64,000 nucleotides of DNA, from the NCBI GenBank assembly GCA_023052935.1, contig CM041298.1:49343313-49407312 (forward strand). Direction: 5' to 3'. Made by a program: the position numbers and the translations under genes. Source of the DNA: Piezodorus guildinii. Taxonomy: Eukaryota > Arthropoda > Insecta > Hemiptera > Pentatomidae. Every line of letters begins with the position of its first letter. Positions within the stretch are counted from its first letter, which is position 1. This document shows positions 10,441 through 21,499 of this stretch, piece after piece. The notes beneath the pieces are model-generated. The model saw nothing but the letters and a program-made list of their open reading frames with translations, made no database searches and had not been told where the DNA came from.

Positions 10441-10639
10441 TCTTTAAAGTAGAGCAATCTGTTTATTCAATCACCAAAGTGGTTATTATGCACTTTAATA
10501 TTAAACGAAAATAATACTCACAGTTACAGAATATAACAACTAAGAATTGTAGACCGTAAAACAAAATAACGTAGGTATTAGAAGGTGTTGACAGCACAAA
10601 GGCTCAAGCCAGACTCTGATTATTCTTTTTATTATTCTT
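10441..10639. other. Possible CR1 5' UTR remainder or target DNA
   Basis: About 200 bp lie between recognised CR1 sequence and the Jockey/SINE array. No matching copy occurs in the window, so I cannot place the CR1 5' boundary. Confidence 0.4.
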
Positions 10640-11070
10640 AATAACTTTTTTTTTAAAGGAAATTTACAACTGTATTGATTCAATACAACAAGTAAATTTG
10701 AATAATTTATGGTTAAAACACATAGCCCTGTAAAGAAACTACCCATTGGTAGCTCTCCAATGTCTAATTTATAGTAGGAGGTCTCTTGGCCATCTTCTTT
10801 TAACTCGCCTCAGTTGAGAGGTGACAGATAAGTGGGTTTGGGTGGGCAGGAAGTTTGGAATAAAAAAAGTAAATCTGTATCAGGCTAGGTCTTCAAGTAA
10901 TTGGATATTTAGGTCTTTACGGATGAATTTATTCGTAACAAAGTATGGAGCATTAAGTATTCGGGAATGCAGGGATTGGATGCGAGAGGAATTTGATGGT
11001 TTAGTGGATTCCATATCTCAATTCCGTAGGTCCAAATAAGCCTGATAATAGTTATAACAATAGGTTTTTA
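10640..11070 (-). pseudogene. Jockey family B 3' fragment in array unit 1
   Basis: It covers the antisense 3' UTR and the last part of the reverse-transcriptase frame, with a degenerate version of the terminal block seen as PPRRLKRRWPRDLL at 14101. The middle part is too decayed to give an open frame. Confidence 0.65.
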
Positions 11071-11496
11071 ATGGACTTTAATTTTTAAGGGATCTTTAAC
11101 GAATACCTGACATCGCACAGGCTCGGGACCACCTTTTTAGGTCCCCTCTGAAGGACTGCATAACTAAGGATTTGTTACTGCTATGAAATAATACTAGGAC
11201 CTTAACTTATACTATAATTCTTAATGACATTTTTTTTAAGGAAATTTACAACTGTATTGATTCAATACAACAATTAAATTGGATTAATTTAAGGTTAAAA
11301 CACATAGCCCTCTAAAGAAACTACCCATTGCTAGCTCTCCAATGTCTAATTTATAGTAGGAGGTCTCTTGGCCATCTTCTTTTAACCTGCCTCAGTTGAG
11401 AGGTGACGGATATATTTAGGTCCCCTCTGAAGGACTGTAAAACTAAGGGTTTTTTACTGCTATAAAATAATACTAGGACCTTAAATTATACTATTA

Positions 11497-11870
11497 ATCC
11501 TAATAACTTTTAGTCCTCTAAAGAAACTACCCATTGCTAGCTCTCCAATGTCTAATTTATAGTAGGAGGTCTCTTGGCCATCTTATTTTAAACCGCCTCA
11601 GTTGAGAGGTCACGGAAAAGCGGGTTTGGGCGTGCAGGGAGTTTGGAATGAAAAAAAATAAATTTGTATCAGGCTAGGTCTTCAACTAATTGGATATTTA
11701 GTTCTTTATGGATGATTTTATTCGTAACAAAGTATGGAGCATTAAGGATTTTGAATGCAAGGATTGGATGCGAGAGGAATTTGATGGTTAAGTGAATTCC
11801 ATACTTTTAATTCCGTAGGTCCAAATAAGCCTGATAATAGTTATAACAATAGATTTTAATGGATTTTAAT
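11497..11870 (-). pseudogene. Jockey family B 3' fragment in array unit 3
   Basis: It is very similar to unit 1 (shared block ATTCGTAACAAAGTATGGAG) but lacks the extreme 3' UTR. It has no open frame. Confidence 0.65.
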
Positions 11871-11966
11871 TTTTAAGGGATCTTTAACGAATACCTGACA
11901 TCGCACAGGCTCGGGACCACCTTTTTAGGTCCCCTCTGAAGGACGGCATAACTAAGGATTTATTAG

Positions 11967-13052
11967 TATAGAAGGCTGTTATGACTATAGACTAGCCACC
12001 CTGCAGGCAATCCCTGCGAAAATATTTATCACACAGTGTATTCATAACGATGAGTTCTTCTTTAAACCGGAATATTTATTAGAAAAACATAATTTGTGGG
12101 AGTTAAATTAAGTTATGATTTTCCAAAACTATGCTACGCTTATCGGACCATTGACTACGCTGGTTCATATAATTCATGTGCTATTTCAAGGACCCATCAA
12201 TTCTCTATTGTATTCTCAACTTCCATTATAGAGACGGCTGACAAGAAAGTGCTTTTGACATGGAGGAATCCGTGCCATCTTTGTTACAATGATGGATGGC
12301 AGCATCTTGAGCTTGTGAAAAGACTTCGCGCAAGGCAAATGAACCGTTTATGTTTTGCCTAAAGAATTTTTGGGTGCTGTAAATAGACTTTTAAGACCAA
12401 AAAACATCGATAATTTAATTCCAAACCAACTATAGTCATGATGAACTAAAATTACATTCATGTTCATATTAGCGTTGTTTATTAATGTACAAAAAATACT
12501 TGCTTTAAATAGATAAATAGTTCATCTATCACCTAAGAACTATACGCTGGAGTTGCCCTGACCTGAACACATCTATACTTTGACTTATCTATATAAGACG
12601 TATGCGATCATGTAAATTTTCGAATTCGAGGGACCTCTGGGTCCAAAAGACCAAGTCCCACAAAAAGATCTGTGAGTTAGTGTTATATTTAAAATATTCT
12701 ATAAAAATTATTATATTTAATTATTTTTTCGGTAATTAGAGTCTGGATTTCCATGCAAGTTGTATCTTTTTATTTGTCTGGCATGTATAATGAAATACCT
12801 AGAAAGAAACTTTCTTGATTTGATTTTATGCAGCCCAAATAGATTGGACTAACAAGCCGCAGTATACTAAGTCTATCCAAAACAGATTTAGTTTTAATGA
12901 TTTTCTATACGAAACGAAAAACATTTATTTCTTTGATCTATAAATATTTTTTAAACAAGCAAAATATCAATCACAAGACTAGTATTGCTTAATGAATTTT
13001 CTTTCACGTAGAAAGTAAAAAGTATTTTTTATATTTATCGAAATAATCTTTC
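11967..13052. other. Unassigned region; 88-codon frame at 12096-12362 not recognised
   Basis: The plus-strand frame at 12096-12362 is less AT-rich than its surroundings and contains CHLCYNDGWQHLELVKRLRAR. It has no domain I recognise and no visible splice or promoter context. It may be a scrap of an unrecognised element. The rest is AT-rich with no repeats identified. Confidence 0.3.
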
Positions 13053-13063
13053 ATTTCTAATGA

Positions 13064-14101
13064 TCAACAATCCAGCAGTGCCATCGTGTGGTGGATGTAG
13101 TCTCCTCTGCTTTGGAGCGCGGATTGTACTGCACGGGAGCCTTTCTCGACGTAGAGCAAGCATTTGATAGAGTCTGGCATCCAGGACTGCTGTACAAACT
13201 CCGAAAATTCCTCCCTCCAACATACTTCCTTATCATCCAGTCCTACCTCACTGACAGATCCTTCAAAATAAATCACAATGGGTTCTACTCATCTCTTTTT
13301 ACTCCGTCCGCTGGTGTCCCCCAAGGCAGTATCCTAGGACCCATTCTCTACACAGTATATACAGCTGATATCCCAACCAATCCTAACACTTTCCTTTCCA
13401 CTTATGCTGATGACACTTGTGTGTTATCAGTCAATAACGATCCAACTGTTGCCTCTCAAACCCTTCAATCCCACATCAGAGACCTTGAGATATGGTGTCA
13501 GAATTGGAGAATTAAAATAAATTCCAACAAATCCCATCAAATAACCTTTACCCTTCGTCGTAAGCCAATGACATCCTGTCCCACAGTATCCTTTAATAAT
13601 ATTCCACTTGTCCCTGTTGAACAGATCCGCTACCTAGGACTGCTCCTTGACAAACGTCTCACATGGAATCCACACACAAGACTGAAACGACAAGAAACTG
13701 CTCGCCGCTTTCGATTACTTCAACACTTACTAGACAGACGCTCAAACCTTCCACTTAACTACAAAAGGCTCATCTACATGACCATCATAAGGCCTATATG
13801 GACATACGGAGTTGAGCTTTGGGGCTCTACTAAACCATCGAATTCTTCCCGTATCCAATCCTTACAATCCAAAATCCTTCGTAAAATCCTCAACGCTCCT
13901 TACTTTGTCACAAATAAAATCATCCATAAAGACCTAAATGTTCCATATGTTGCTGATTTGGCCCGAACTAGATATCAATCCTTCTATGACAAACTCCATT
14001 CCCACTCCAACCCACTAGTTTCAACCCTTGCTTCCTCTTCGATTCCTGATAATCCTCCGAGGCGTCTGAAAAGAAGATGGCCTCGAGACCTTCTTGTTTA
14101 A
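13064..14101 (+). CDS. Jockey reverse transcriptase, C-terminal part, open but lacking N-terminus
   Basis: The frame is open from the insertion point (STIQQCHRVVD) to the stop at 14101, about 345 codons. Motifs in order are FLDVEQAFDRVWH (motif A with catalytic Asp), AGVPQGSILGP (motif B), STYADDTCV (catalytic Asp pair), IRYLGLLLDKRLTW, RPIWTYGVELWGS, NAPYFVTNKIIHKDL and the end PPRRLKRRWPRDLL. These are standard for the Jockey clade. Missing are the endonuclease and the first reverse-transcriptase blocks, so it cannot act. A GTG at 13088 is only the first in-frame start-like codon and not a real initiation site. Upstream of 13064 the frame meets a stop contributed by target DNA. Confidence 0.92.
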   Translation, partial: STIQQCHRVVDVVSSALERGLYCTGAFLDVEQAFDRVWHPGLLYKLRKFLPPTYFLIIQSYLTDRSFKINHNGFYSSLFTPSAGVPQGSILGPILYTVYTADIPTNPNTFLSTYADDTCVLSVNNDPTVASQTLQSHIRDLEIWCQNWRIKINSNKSHQITFTLRRKPMTSCPTVSFNNIPLVPVEQIRYLGLLLDKRLTWNPHTRLKRQETARRFRLLQHLLDRRSNLPLNYKRLIYMTIIRPIWTYGVELWGSTKPSNSSRIQSLQSKILRKILNAPYFVTNKIIHKDLNVPYVADLARTRYQSFYDKLHSHSNPLVSTLASSSIPDNPPRRLKRRWPRDLLV

Positions 14102-14233
14102 AATAGTTACTGGAGTGCTTCCATTGGGTTGCTCCTCAACAAGTCTGTCTCATGTGATTTTTCTTTTAGCATATTTACTTGTTGTAATATAAATTACAGT
14201 TGTAAATTTCAATAAATAAATATAAAAAAAAAA
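13064..14233 (+). mobile_element. Jockey-clade (family B) retrotransposon, 5'-truncated, with 11-bp target-site duplication
   Basis: ATTTCTAATGA is present at 13053-13063 and again at 14234-14244, exactly bracketing the element. It starts inside the reverse-transcriptase ORF and ends in a 3' UTR with an AATAAATA-like tail and an A-run. 5' truncation with flanking direct repeats is the signature of incomplete target-primed reverse transcription. The undamaged duplication and open frame suggest a fairly recent insertion. Confidence 0.92.
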
Positions 14234-14324
14234 ATTTCTAATGAAAATTAAAATAAATATTCACTCTATATTGGAGATTATAAACCCTATGTTACTTTTT
14301 TTAGCAATATTCAGCTAGTAAATT

Positions 14325-14535
14325 CACCAGTATGCTGTACAAATGTGAGACCAGACATGATAGGCATGGGGAAGGAAAGTGCCCAGCAGCACCCCTTCCT
14401 AGGCTTTAATTTAGCAGAGGAGGTCTCTCATCCAGTTTCTCTTTAGCCTTCTTCTGACTGGCATTTCAGCTATTGACATGCTGTTAATCAGTCTATTGTC
14501 GTGTCTGTTAATTTGACTGTGAAAACGAGAATATT
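14325..14535 (+). repeat. Repeat family N, copy 1
   Basis: It is strongly similar to 30290-30520 (shared TGTGCTGTACAAATGTGAGA-like start, GGCATGGGGAAG block, AACAGCACCCCTTCCTA-like block, and CAGTCTATTGTCGTGT). It is about 210 bp and non-coding. The family has weaker relatives at 18300, 21500, 33515 and, inverted, 59030. It may be a SINE or a solo piece of a larger element. Confidence 0.65.
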
Positions 14536-14539
14536 AAAC

Positions 14540-14800
14540 TCTAAACCACCAACTGAAAGTACTACACTCTCTTTTATCTAAAACATCAAAATTAAATATT
14601 AAACAGAAACTGAATACATACACATACCTACTTAAACCAATATGGACTTACGATCCACAGATTTTCGGTTCAGATAAAAATTTTAAGACTCATGACGACA
14701 GCTCCTGGGTATGTAAACAACAAAACCTTACAAGGGACTTACAACAACAAACAGTTCACCAATGTACGAACACTCTATTCTCTCAGAAAAAAATCTTTAA
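14540..14800 (+). pseudogene. Decayed Jockey-like reverse transcriptase scrap
   Basis: Across several frames the translation retains LKPIWTY...IFGSDKNF, matching the RPIWTYG..LWGS block. It then shows PGYVNNKTL, matching the NAPYFVTNKIIHKDL block. The spacing between the two agrees with family B and C Jockey elements. No frame survives. Confidence 0.5.
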
Positions 14801-14954
14801 AAAAATTGAATCATTTTTATTTTATTTATATTTGGATTTTGCAGGCAAAGCCTATTAAACAAATAAAAACATATTTATAATTAAAATATTAAATAATTAT
14901 TTATTAAAAATATATAAAGGATCTCAAGTATTAAACCTAATTACAAAAATAAAA

Positions 14955-15036
14955 AAATGTTTTGAATATTATGTTTTACCGTAACATAGAAAACTTTTAG
15001 GCTGTTTTTACTTACAGAATAAACTAGAACTTTTTA
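14955..15036 (+). repeat. Direct repeat, left copy (partner 15537-15611)
   Basis: Both copies share the GTAACATAGAA-like block and CTTACAGAATAAACTAGAAC, with the same spacing. About 500 bp separate them and a SINE 1 lies between. Confidence 0.6.
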
Positions 15037-15124
15037 AAATAATTTGGAAGAAGAAAATTTATAAAATTGACATTTCATCAGACTATTTTAATCACAATTA
15101 AACCTACATGATATTAATAAATCT

Positions 15125-15330
15125 GAAAGGTAGCCCTAGGATTTTTATTACAAGTATAAAATCCTTAGTTATGCCGTCCTTCAGAGTTGACGTAAAAAGT
15201 TGGTCCAAAGCCTGTGCGATTTCAAATACTCGATAATGATCCATTTTCTAATGAAACCTGAATAGACAAAATTTAGGACTCCCACTGTGGCATCGTCCGA
15301 TCAGCCAAAGCAGTAGAAAAAAAAATTAAC
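15125..15330 (+). repeat. SINE family 1, body
   Basis: It contains the family blocks AGTTATGCCGTCCTTCAGAG, AGCCTGTGCGAT and GGACTCCCACTGTGGCATCG; the tRNA-like head is missing. Confidence 0.7.
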
Positions 15331-15536
15331 AAGAGTAATATTTACCTTAATCATAATAATTCTACAAAAATATTAACATTGTTCACGTTAATATAAAATC
15401 GTAAATTTATATGTTAAATGAATCAAGAAATAAACCTACCGTGTATTGAAGTCCTCTTATTTTTTATTAATGTTAGAAATATATGAAGAATTACATGTGC
15501 CATACATAATTATGAAAAGAAATAATGTTTTAAACA

Positions 15537-15611
15537 TTTTGTTTTGTTTATTTTACCATAACATAGAATTCATAGGCTATATTTGCTTACAGAATAAACT
15601 AGAACTTTTTC
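15537..15611 (+). repeat. Direct repeat, right copy (partner 14955-15036)
   Basis: See the left copy. The pair could be an old segmental duplication or the remnants of a terminal repeat. Confidence 0.6.
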
Positions 15612-15941
15612 GAGGCCCTAAGTAGGTAGACAATTTAAGTGCCACCTGTTGAAGGACGTAAGTGGCTAGTAACGTGATGGATGGTATACTTAGTTTAGGC
15701 AAAGTTTAGTTGTTTTATTATTTAACTTTAATCCAAAAGGCTATTTTCAGTGAAGATCCCGTACTTAAATACAATTTACTTAATTTTAGTGAATAATTTG
15801 ACAAAGTTTTGAAAATAAATGATTTCTGTGAATTGAACCGATTCATAATTTTAAATATGTTAATCGATATATATATTAGAGTAAGTGCTAATTATATAAT
15901 TATATATTAGATTATTTTCATTTAAAAAATACATTTTTTAT

Positions 15942-15989
<48 letters not shown>

Positions 15990-16150
15990 TCTGGTCTGGA
16001 GACTACAGTTTCGATCCAATATTGCAGCTTAGTTGCTTCGTCGCTTCATCACTTTTCCAGGTCGTTGGTCACTAGAATATTCCCCTTCCTTTGTGTATTT
16101 TTAGACTCTATTTTACAGAAGCTTAAAAATACACAATTTAGTTAAGTTTA
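15942..16150 (-). repeat. Poly(T) tract with adjoining 3'-end-like sequence
   Basis: A T-run of about 45 bases (15942-15987) is followed on the right by moderately GC-rich sequence. Read on the minus strand, it looks like the 3' end of a retroposed transcript followed by poly(A). No matching copy was found in the window. Confidence 0.45.
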
Positions 16151-16497
16151 TTAATACAGAGAGGTATTTATGAACTTTTATAGGTATTAGGGTTGTATAA
16201 TTCAATCCGTAGATGCTTACTGTTTTATATATACGTGTATTTAAATTTATGCATTCCTCTTTTGATTGGTCATGGCACCATGTGTGAAGAGCTAGACAAA
16301 GTTCGCTACTTCTTTATTTTTCGTGCTTTTAATTATCAGGAGAAGGTTCTTATAAAAGAAAATTATTAAAAATATTGTGCCGAATATTAGAAAATTTAAT
16401 ACGTTCGTTAAGTTTTCTTTAATTTTCTAATGTAATACTTTATTTCAATGAAAAAAAAAAATTAAAAAAATCAGCGTCATGCATGAACGGCTGGACC

Positions 16498-17120
16498 AGA
16501 CGGGGTCTTGCAGAATTGACCAAGAGATTGGAAATAGGATCAATAAAGCGAACCAGGTGTACTACCAAATCAACAATAGAATAATAGGACACCGTGAAGT
16601 AGGGCGAGATTTTAAGATGCACATCTATAAAGCCATTTACCTACCGGTCCTTTCATATGGAGGCGAGAGCTGGGTGATGCTCTACAAGCATATCAGCCGA
16701 ATCACTGCTGCTGAAATGAAATTTTTACGTAGAGCAGCGGAGAAGACAAGGCGAGATTGTGTCCGGAACAATAGAATCAGAGAGCAACTCGAGGTACCAC
16801 CATTGAAGACGATAATGGATAACAGGTAATTAAAATGGTTTGGGCATGTCTGCCACATGGACGAAATAAAGGAACCCAGAAGGACACTGGAAGCCAGACC
16901 TACAGGAAGAAGACCACGTGACCGACCTAGAATTTTGCATCAGGATATGGTCCAGAGGATTGGGAGTAACAGGGGCAAGACCCTTGTAGAAATGAAACGA
17001 CTCAGCGGAGACCAGGAGAACTGACAGCGCTGGATCGAGACCCCTCTACGCCAATAATGGCTGGAAGAGGAAGATAAAGAAGAAGTCTTTGTTATTGCCA
17101 AGAGAAGATTTTTATGATAG
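16498..17120 (+). pseudogene. RTE-like endonuclease-reverse transcriptase, C-terminal fragment
   Basis: The translation has INKANQVYYQIN, YLPVLSYGGESWVM, EMKFLRRAAEKTRRD and, after an in-frame TAA at 16827, LKWFGHVCHMDE and RPRDRPRILHQDMV. These are the post-polymerase blocks (thumb, then the R-WFGHV-RM region) of RTE/L1-like elements annotated in insects as endonuclease-reverse transcriptase. Further stops lie at about 17022 and beyond. The polymerase core is missing. It differs in sequence from the RTE at 22333, so it comes from another lineage. The first 20-odd bases before 16498 resemble a different repeat seen again at 17686. Confidence 0.7.
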
Positions 17121-17860
17121 AAAAAAAAATGAAATGGATTCAATTCGCATTGTAGCTTGGTGAAGTGCCACAAGCAGCCAGAAGTGAGTGGGGGAATGGC
17201 ATAGCTCACGAAGTATTTTTGAATCACATGGTGGTACAAATCATTCGCTATGCCATATACTATATTAAGACTTAAGAATATTTCAACAGAACTTTCATAC
17301 AGATTCAAATTTTAATATTTTTTATTTTGAAAATATATTAATATTGTATATTCTTTAGCTAGGTAGACATTAAGGCATTCTATAACTAGGTGGTGAAAAT
17401 GGGTTACATCTCTATAGGTCATCCAGAATTGATTCACAATGTTGCATCTATTCACAGACACTGGGGGCTCTCTCATAATTTATGGTCGGGTCAGGATCTT
17501 TTAGTGTCTGCTTGTTACAGCAATATTTCAAGTTATTTTAGCCTCGCGTTTCTCTTACGCTCGGAAAAAAAGTTTTCCTTTGTGAAAATAACTTTTAAAA
17601 ACTAAAACGAACCCGTTGTGCATTCAAAAATTCAGCTTTCTTTGGAAAAAATTGCTAGGATTCCAAAAAAAAAAAAAAAAAAAAAATCATGCACGAATGG
17701 CTGGACCAATTTTGCTAATTATTTTTTGTTGTACTACTACTCTTTGAAAGGGTTTTTAGAAGGCTAACATTTTTAGTAGCTCGTGTTTAAAAGAGAAGAG
17801 GGACTCCATGTTGGATGAAATCGAGATATTTATTAGTTTAATAAACTGGGATAACTGGCA
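17121..17860. other. Unassigned region with an A-tract
   Basis: No gene was recognised. An A-run at 17667-17686 is followed by CATGCACGAATGGCTGGACC, which recurs at about 16478-16497 (CATGCATGAACGGCTGGACC). This marks an unidentified repeat that begins with this motif after an A-run. The 71-codon frame at 17390-17605 has no recognised domain. Confidence 0.35.
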
Positions 17861-17864
17861 TGGT

Positions 17865-18200
17865 GTGTAGTGGCTAGCATAATATTCCTTTTATGCCCAA
17901 GGTCACGGGTTCATGACTGGCATATGACCCTAGGGTTTTCTTGAGGGAATAAAGAATTCTTGATTATGGGGTTCTTCGGAGGGGACGTAAAAAGGTAAAA
18001 AGATAGATGTCGGGTACGTCATAAAGAATGGCGACTTCAACTTATAATACAAATATTATTAAAAACTTCTTTATAAAATTAAAATTCTTTGAAATAGTAA
18101 AATTAGTCCTTTTTCTAATGAAACCTAGATAGGTAAAATTTAGGACTCCAACTGTGGCATTGTCCAACTAGCCACAACAGCATAACGTGAAGCATTAACA
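17865..18200 (+). repeat. SINE family 1, nearly full length with internal divergence
   Basis: It has the tRNA-like head (GTAGTGGCTAGCATAATA, then CACGGGTTCATGACTGG as a degraded B box), the GGGGACGTA block, and the 3' block GGACTCCAACTGTGGCATTG. Extra sequence of about 70 bp (18040-18110) splits the body. Confidence 0.7.
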
Positions 18201-18299
18201 AGAAAATATTCACTTCAATCATAAGAGTCTAAAAAAATTTAAAAATTGTTCACGTTCTTATAAAATCAAACAAGACTCTACCATTTTAGGTAAATACCA

Positions 18300-18650
18300 C
18301 AACGGCTGATATGCCATCTTAAGGTGCCAGTTAATTTTTCTTTATGGTGAGTCGATCAATTTAATTGAAAATTGAACCACGTGTCTTTTATTTTTCTCTG
18401 TCCAAACGTGCAGTAACAATCAGCGAATGTGAAGAATCATCATTGGATGGTGACATGTGAGGCAAGAGAAAGGATCAGTACCCAACAGCACGCCTTTTCT
18501 GACGTTTATAATTTCAAGAGATATCCCATCCAACACATTTTTAATCTTCTTCTCGAATTTATTCGCATGTCGTGTGTAAATATATCTCTTATTATTGTGT
18601 TATTTTGTCCGTGTAAGTTATTATTAAATCGCAGATTTTTCCGTCCACTG
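18300..18650 (+). repeat. Repeat family N, diverged copy
   Basis: It shares the GTGACATGTGAGGCAAGAG-like core, the CCCAACAGCACGCC block and the CATGTCGTGTG-like end with the copies at 14325 and 30290. Confidence 0.45.
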
Positions 18651-19024
18651 TTGGTAAGTGTAAGTCAGTATGTAAAGTTTTTTTAGTAACTTATAATTAT
18701 GCATTAGTCGTAAAAATTTGAATTGTAAACAATTGATTAAAAAAATTTGAAGCTTTTTTAAGTGAGTCTTTTTCGCTATTTCGTATATTTGTGAGGAGTA
18801 TTTCCAAATCGGGTGGAGTAAGTTAGTGTATGTATTTATTTTATGTTTCAGTTTTAATTAGGATGATTCGGAAAAAAAGTGAAATAAAATGTTTAGGGTG
18901 TTTGTTGAGCGTATTTCGTTTTATTCACATTCAACAACACTTCTGATTCAGATTTTTATGGAAAACGTTGCTGTAAAATCTAATGCATATACGCTTCTAA
19001 AATATGAAATTTTAGTGTTATACA
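18651..19024. other. Unassigned AT-rich region
   Basis: No coding frame, RNA or repeat assignment could be made. Confidence 0.35.
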
Positions 19025-19105
19025 ACTTCTAGTTTTCAAGCTAGACTTACTATAAACAAAGATCTTTTTTCGAGGCTTTGTCATTTGGACTCAGGAGACA
19101 ATAAT
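19025..19105 (+). repeat. Family K repeat, short fragment
   Basis: Contains CATTTGGACTCAGGAGAC, the conserved block near the 3' end of family K. Confidence 0.5.
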
Positions 19106-19124
19106 TAATTTCCGGTATAAACTT

Positions 19125-19200
19125 CTTCTTCCAGTGGCGCGACAGGCCGTGTAGGCCCTGGGCCTGGGTATTCTTCTGGGAGATTACACTCGCGTTTCTT
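19125..19200 (-). repeat. SINE family 2, 3' fragment
   Basis: It shares GTGGCGCGACAGGCCGTGTA and ACACTCGCGTTTCT with the copies at 27371 and 45315 (antisense here). Confidence 0.8.
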
Positions 19201-19734
19201 GATGCATTTTGTAGGGTTAATTAAGAAATTATCAATACTTTATCTTACAAGAGTAAATATATTTAATTTATAGCTAAGTAAAAATAAAAACGATAAGACG
19301 GTAGTGAATGGGTAAGAGACTTAGATTTAACGACCCCCGCACAATGTGCGGTTAATTAAGTTGCAGTCTCGTTTACTGGAGTATGCTAAGTATCTTGCTT
19401 AATTAACTTAAGGACTACGAGGAAGCTACTGTCCATACTCAAATACCAAAATTCAACTGGCAGGTTAGGATGCCTTATGATGTGGAATTAACAAACCATT
19501 CCACGAAATTGAATTACCTTGAATTCCTCTTGGGTTTATAAAACACCCGTGGGCGAAAATATGCAACCCAGTTTAAAATTAATGAATCAAGAATTCTCAA
19601 TATTACGCAAAAAAAAAAAAAAAAGAAAAAAAAAGTCTTTCTCTTACGCTTATGATGTTGCAATATTAGCAGCTCTTTTTTTCTTTATTTATAAAAATTT
19701 ATAGCAGTGAATTCATACAATACAAGTAAATAAG
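19201..19734. other. Unassigned AT-rich region
   Basis: No gene. The A-rich stretch at 19610-19636 produces a spurious Lys-rich frame. TTAATTAAG motifs at about 19350 and 19400 form a loose inverted pair. Confidence 0.3.
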
Positions 19735-19985
19735 ACGGGGAAATGGCTTTTGAAGGAACAAGTTGAGAGCATTCAGTGCCCAACTTAACTTAAAAGGTAC
19801 CGTTGATATTTTCAGTCCCCTCAAAAGTTTATCAGGAACACAAATGAATGACAGAACGAATAAGTGGTCTTGTCTGGGCAGGGAGTTTAATGAATAGAGG
19901 TATATCTCTTTCGTTTTTTATAGATAAACTTATTTGTGAGAAAATTAGTGGAATTCCAGAATTTTTGAAGGACTGTAAGTATTAG
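19735..19985 (-). pseudogene. Jockey family B 3' fragment, strongly decayed
   Basis: It shares the antisense TGGGCAGGGAGTTTAATGAAT and TTATTTGTGAGAAAATTA-like blocks with the array at 10640-11966. No open frame. Confidence 0.45.
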
Positions 19986-20099
19986 ACAAGGGAAGAATTG
20001 AATATTATTGAAGCACTAAAACTGAATCCAATATGTCCAAATAGTTTTATATTTGTAATATCAAATATATAAATAAGCTTTTTACAGTATTTTTCCCCT

Positions 20100-20213
20100 T
20101 CTAAAGGAAATATGATTGCATGTTTTCGAAAACTACAAAAATAACAAAGGTTCTTATATATTCGGTCAATAACTATTGGTTTATTATATTCAATAATGAA
20201 CATTTGTAATCGA

Positions 20214-20276
<63 letters not shown>

Positions 20277-20335
20277 TACCTCCTCTCAAAATTTGAAGGC
20301 TTCAAGATACGCAGAACCCGAAAAATGAGTAAATA
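20100..20335 (+). repeat. Repeat family M with expanded poly(A)
   Basis: TGAACATTTGTAATCGAC is followed by an A-run of about 59 bases (20214-20273), then CTCAAAATTTGAAGGCTT and CAAGATACGCAGAACCC. Related copies without the long A-run are at 55320-55430 and, inverted, 58255-58395. The A-run therefore expanded inside the repeat. A Phe-only minus-strand frame here is an artefact of the tract. Confidence 0.55.
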
Positions 20336-20585
20336 AAAAAATCCATGAAAAAAAAAGAGTCCGCATTTTGTAAAAAAACATTTGTCTTAAAGTCCATTAA
20401 GTTCAAATATCCATGACAGAAAGGAAACATATTTTTTAAGGTTGCAAAATATTCTTTTTGAAATTATAGTAGTGTATGACATACCTTTGGAAAGCATCCT
20501 TTTACACTTTTTTTTTTTAGCTTGTAAAGTGATTTTCGTATGTAATGATTTATATTGAAATAAAATAGCCATTTTTCTAAAAATT

Positions 20586-20825
20586 CGTTTTATTTTACAT
20601 CGCCCTACGAAATTTATTCGAAGATAAATAGGCAAACGCTATTATATCAGCTTTTACCTATTTATCTCTTTTTTTTTTTTTTTGTTTTTTGGTCGATTAT
20701 AAATGTTCATTATGGAAAATAATAAACCAGTAGCTCTTACCCAAAATATGATATTTTTCTTTTCGTTTTATTTTACATCGACCTAAGAAATACATTTAAA
20801 GATAAATAAGTGAAAGCTGATATAA
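20586..20825 (+). repeat. Imperfect direct duplication, about 65 bp, copies at 20586-20650 and 20762-20825
   Basis: Both copies share TTTTATTTTACATCG, a GAAAT block and AAGATAAATA at the same spacing. Confidence 0.55.
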
Positions 20826-21499
20826 ACGGTTTGATGTTTGCACCGGGTTTTCATTCAATACTGATAAAATAGTACAATAAAAATCATTACTTAGACATTC
20901 AATTATTTACAATGCTAAGCAACTTTTTTAATGAATTCAGAATAATGTAAATTTGCATCTAGTTTTCCAGAGCGGGGCTTGTTAAAAATTTTGTGGGAGT
21001 ATTCTTTGTTTCGGAGGAGGCAATAATGAGATCCTTTTCTTTGAATATTTATGTCTCCCCTCCCTTCCTTGTTCAAACAGGCCCTTACCATTGTAAGCAT
21101 TTTTTCCTTAAATAAGGCGTATTTTCTACGACCAAGGTATACTGGTTACAATTTTCACAAAGGAACAGCAGGAGTAAGTGACATTATAACGGGATATCAA
21201 AAGGTTGTAGTAAAAACGAAATAACGTTAATTTCGACATTTATTTGCAAGGGTACTTTATTGTATGATGTAAACTGCAACGAATAAAACGTTCAACATTT
21301 AAACATATAACTACTTACATCAACATTTTTAATACACATCTTAATATCTTAGAGTGAGTGTGGTTAGCCTAGCTGGCTTATGATAAGTAATATAAAACTC
21401 AAAGCGCATACATCAACTCAACTTAATCATTAAACTAGAAGAACTAAAATATTTCCCAAATTAATTTTTTTTTAGTTTTTTTCCACTTAATTTATTGAT
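20826..21499. other. Unassigned AT-rich region
   Basis: No gene, RNA or repeat was recognised. Confidence 0.35.

Larger units (their letters stand above)
10640..11966. repeat. Three-unit tandem array of a fused Jockey 3' end plus SINE 1 segment
   Basis: Unit 1 is about 10640-11217, unit 2 about 11218-11496, unit 3 about 11497-11966. Each unit joins an antisense Jockey family B 3' end to an antisense SINE 1 fragment beginning GGGATCTTTAACG or nearby. Units 1 and 3 share the same Jockey/SINE junction. Unit 2 lacks the middle (joined at GGTGACGGATA/TATTTAGGTCCCC). Shared junctions show that the fused unit was itself duplicated, rather than each piece inserting separately. Confidence 0.75.

Noticed and set aside
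10640..11966. CRISPR array or classical satellite
   Set aside because: The repeated units are long, diverged transposon fragments; there are no short regular repeats with unique spacers.
12096..12362. Host gene exon
   Set aside because: No domain recognised, no splice signals, and it lies in a transposon-rich region; left as unassigned.
19982..20305. 107-codon minus-strand protein
   Set aside because: The frame is mostly poly-Phe encoded by the long A-tract.
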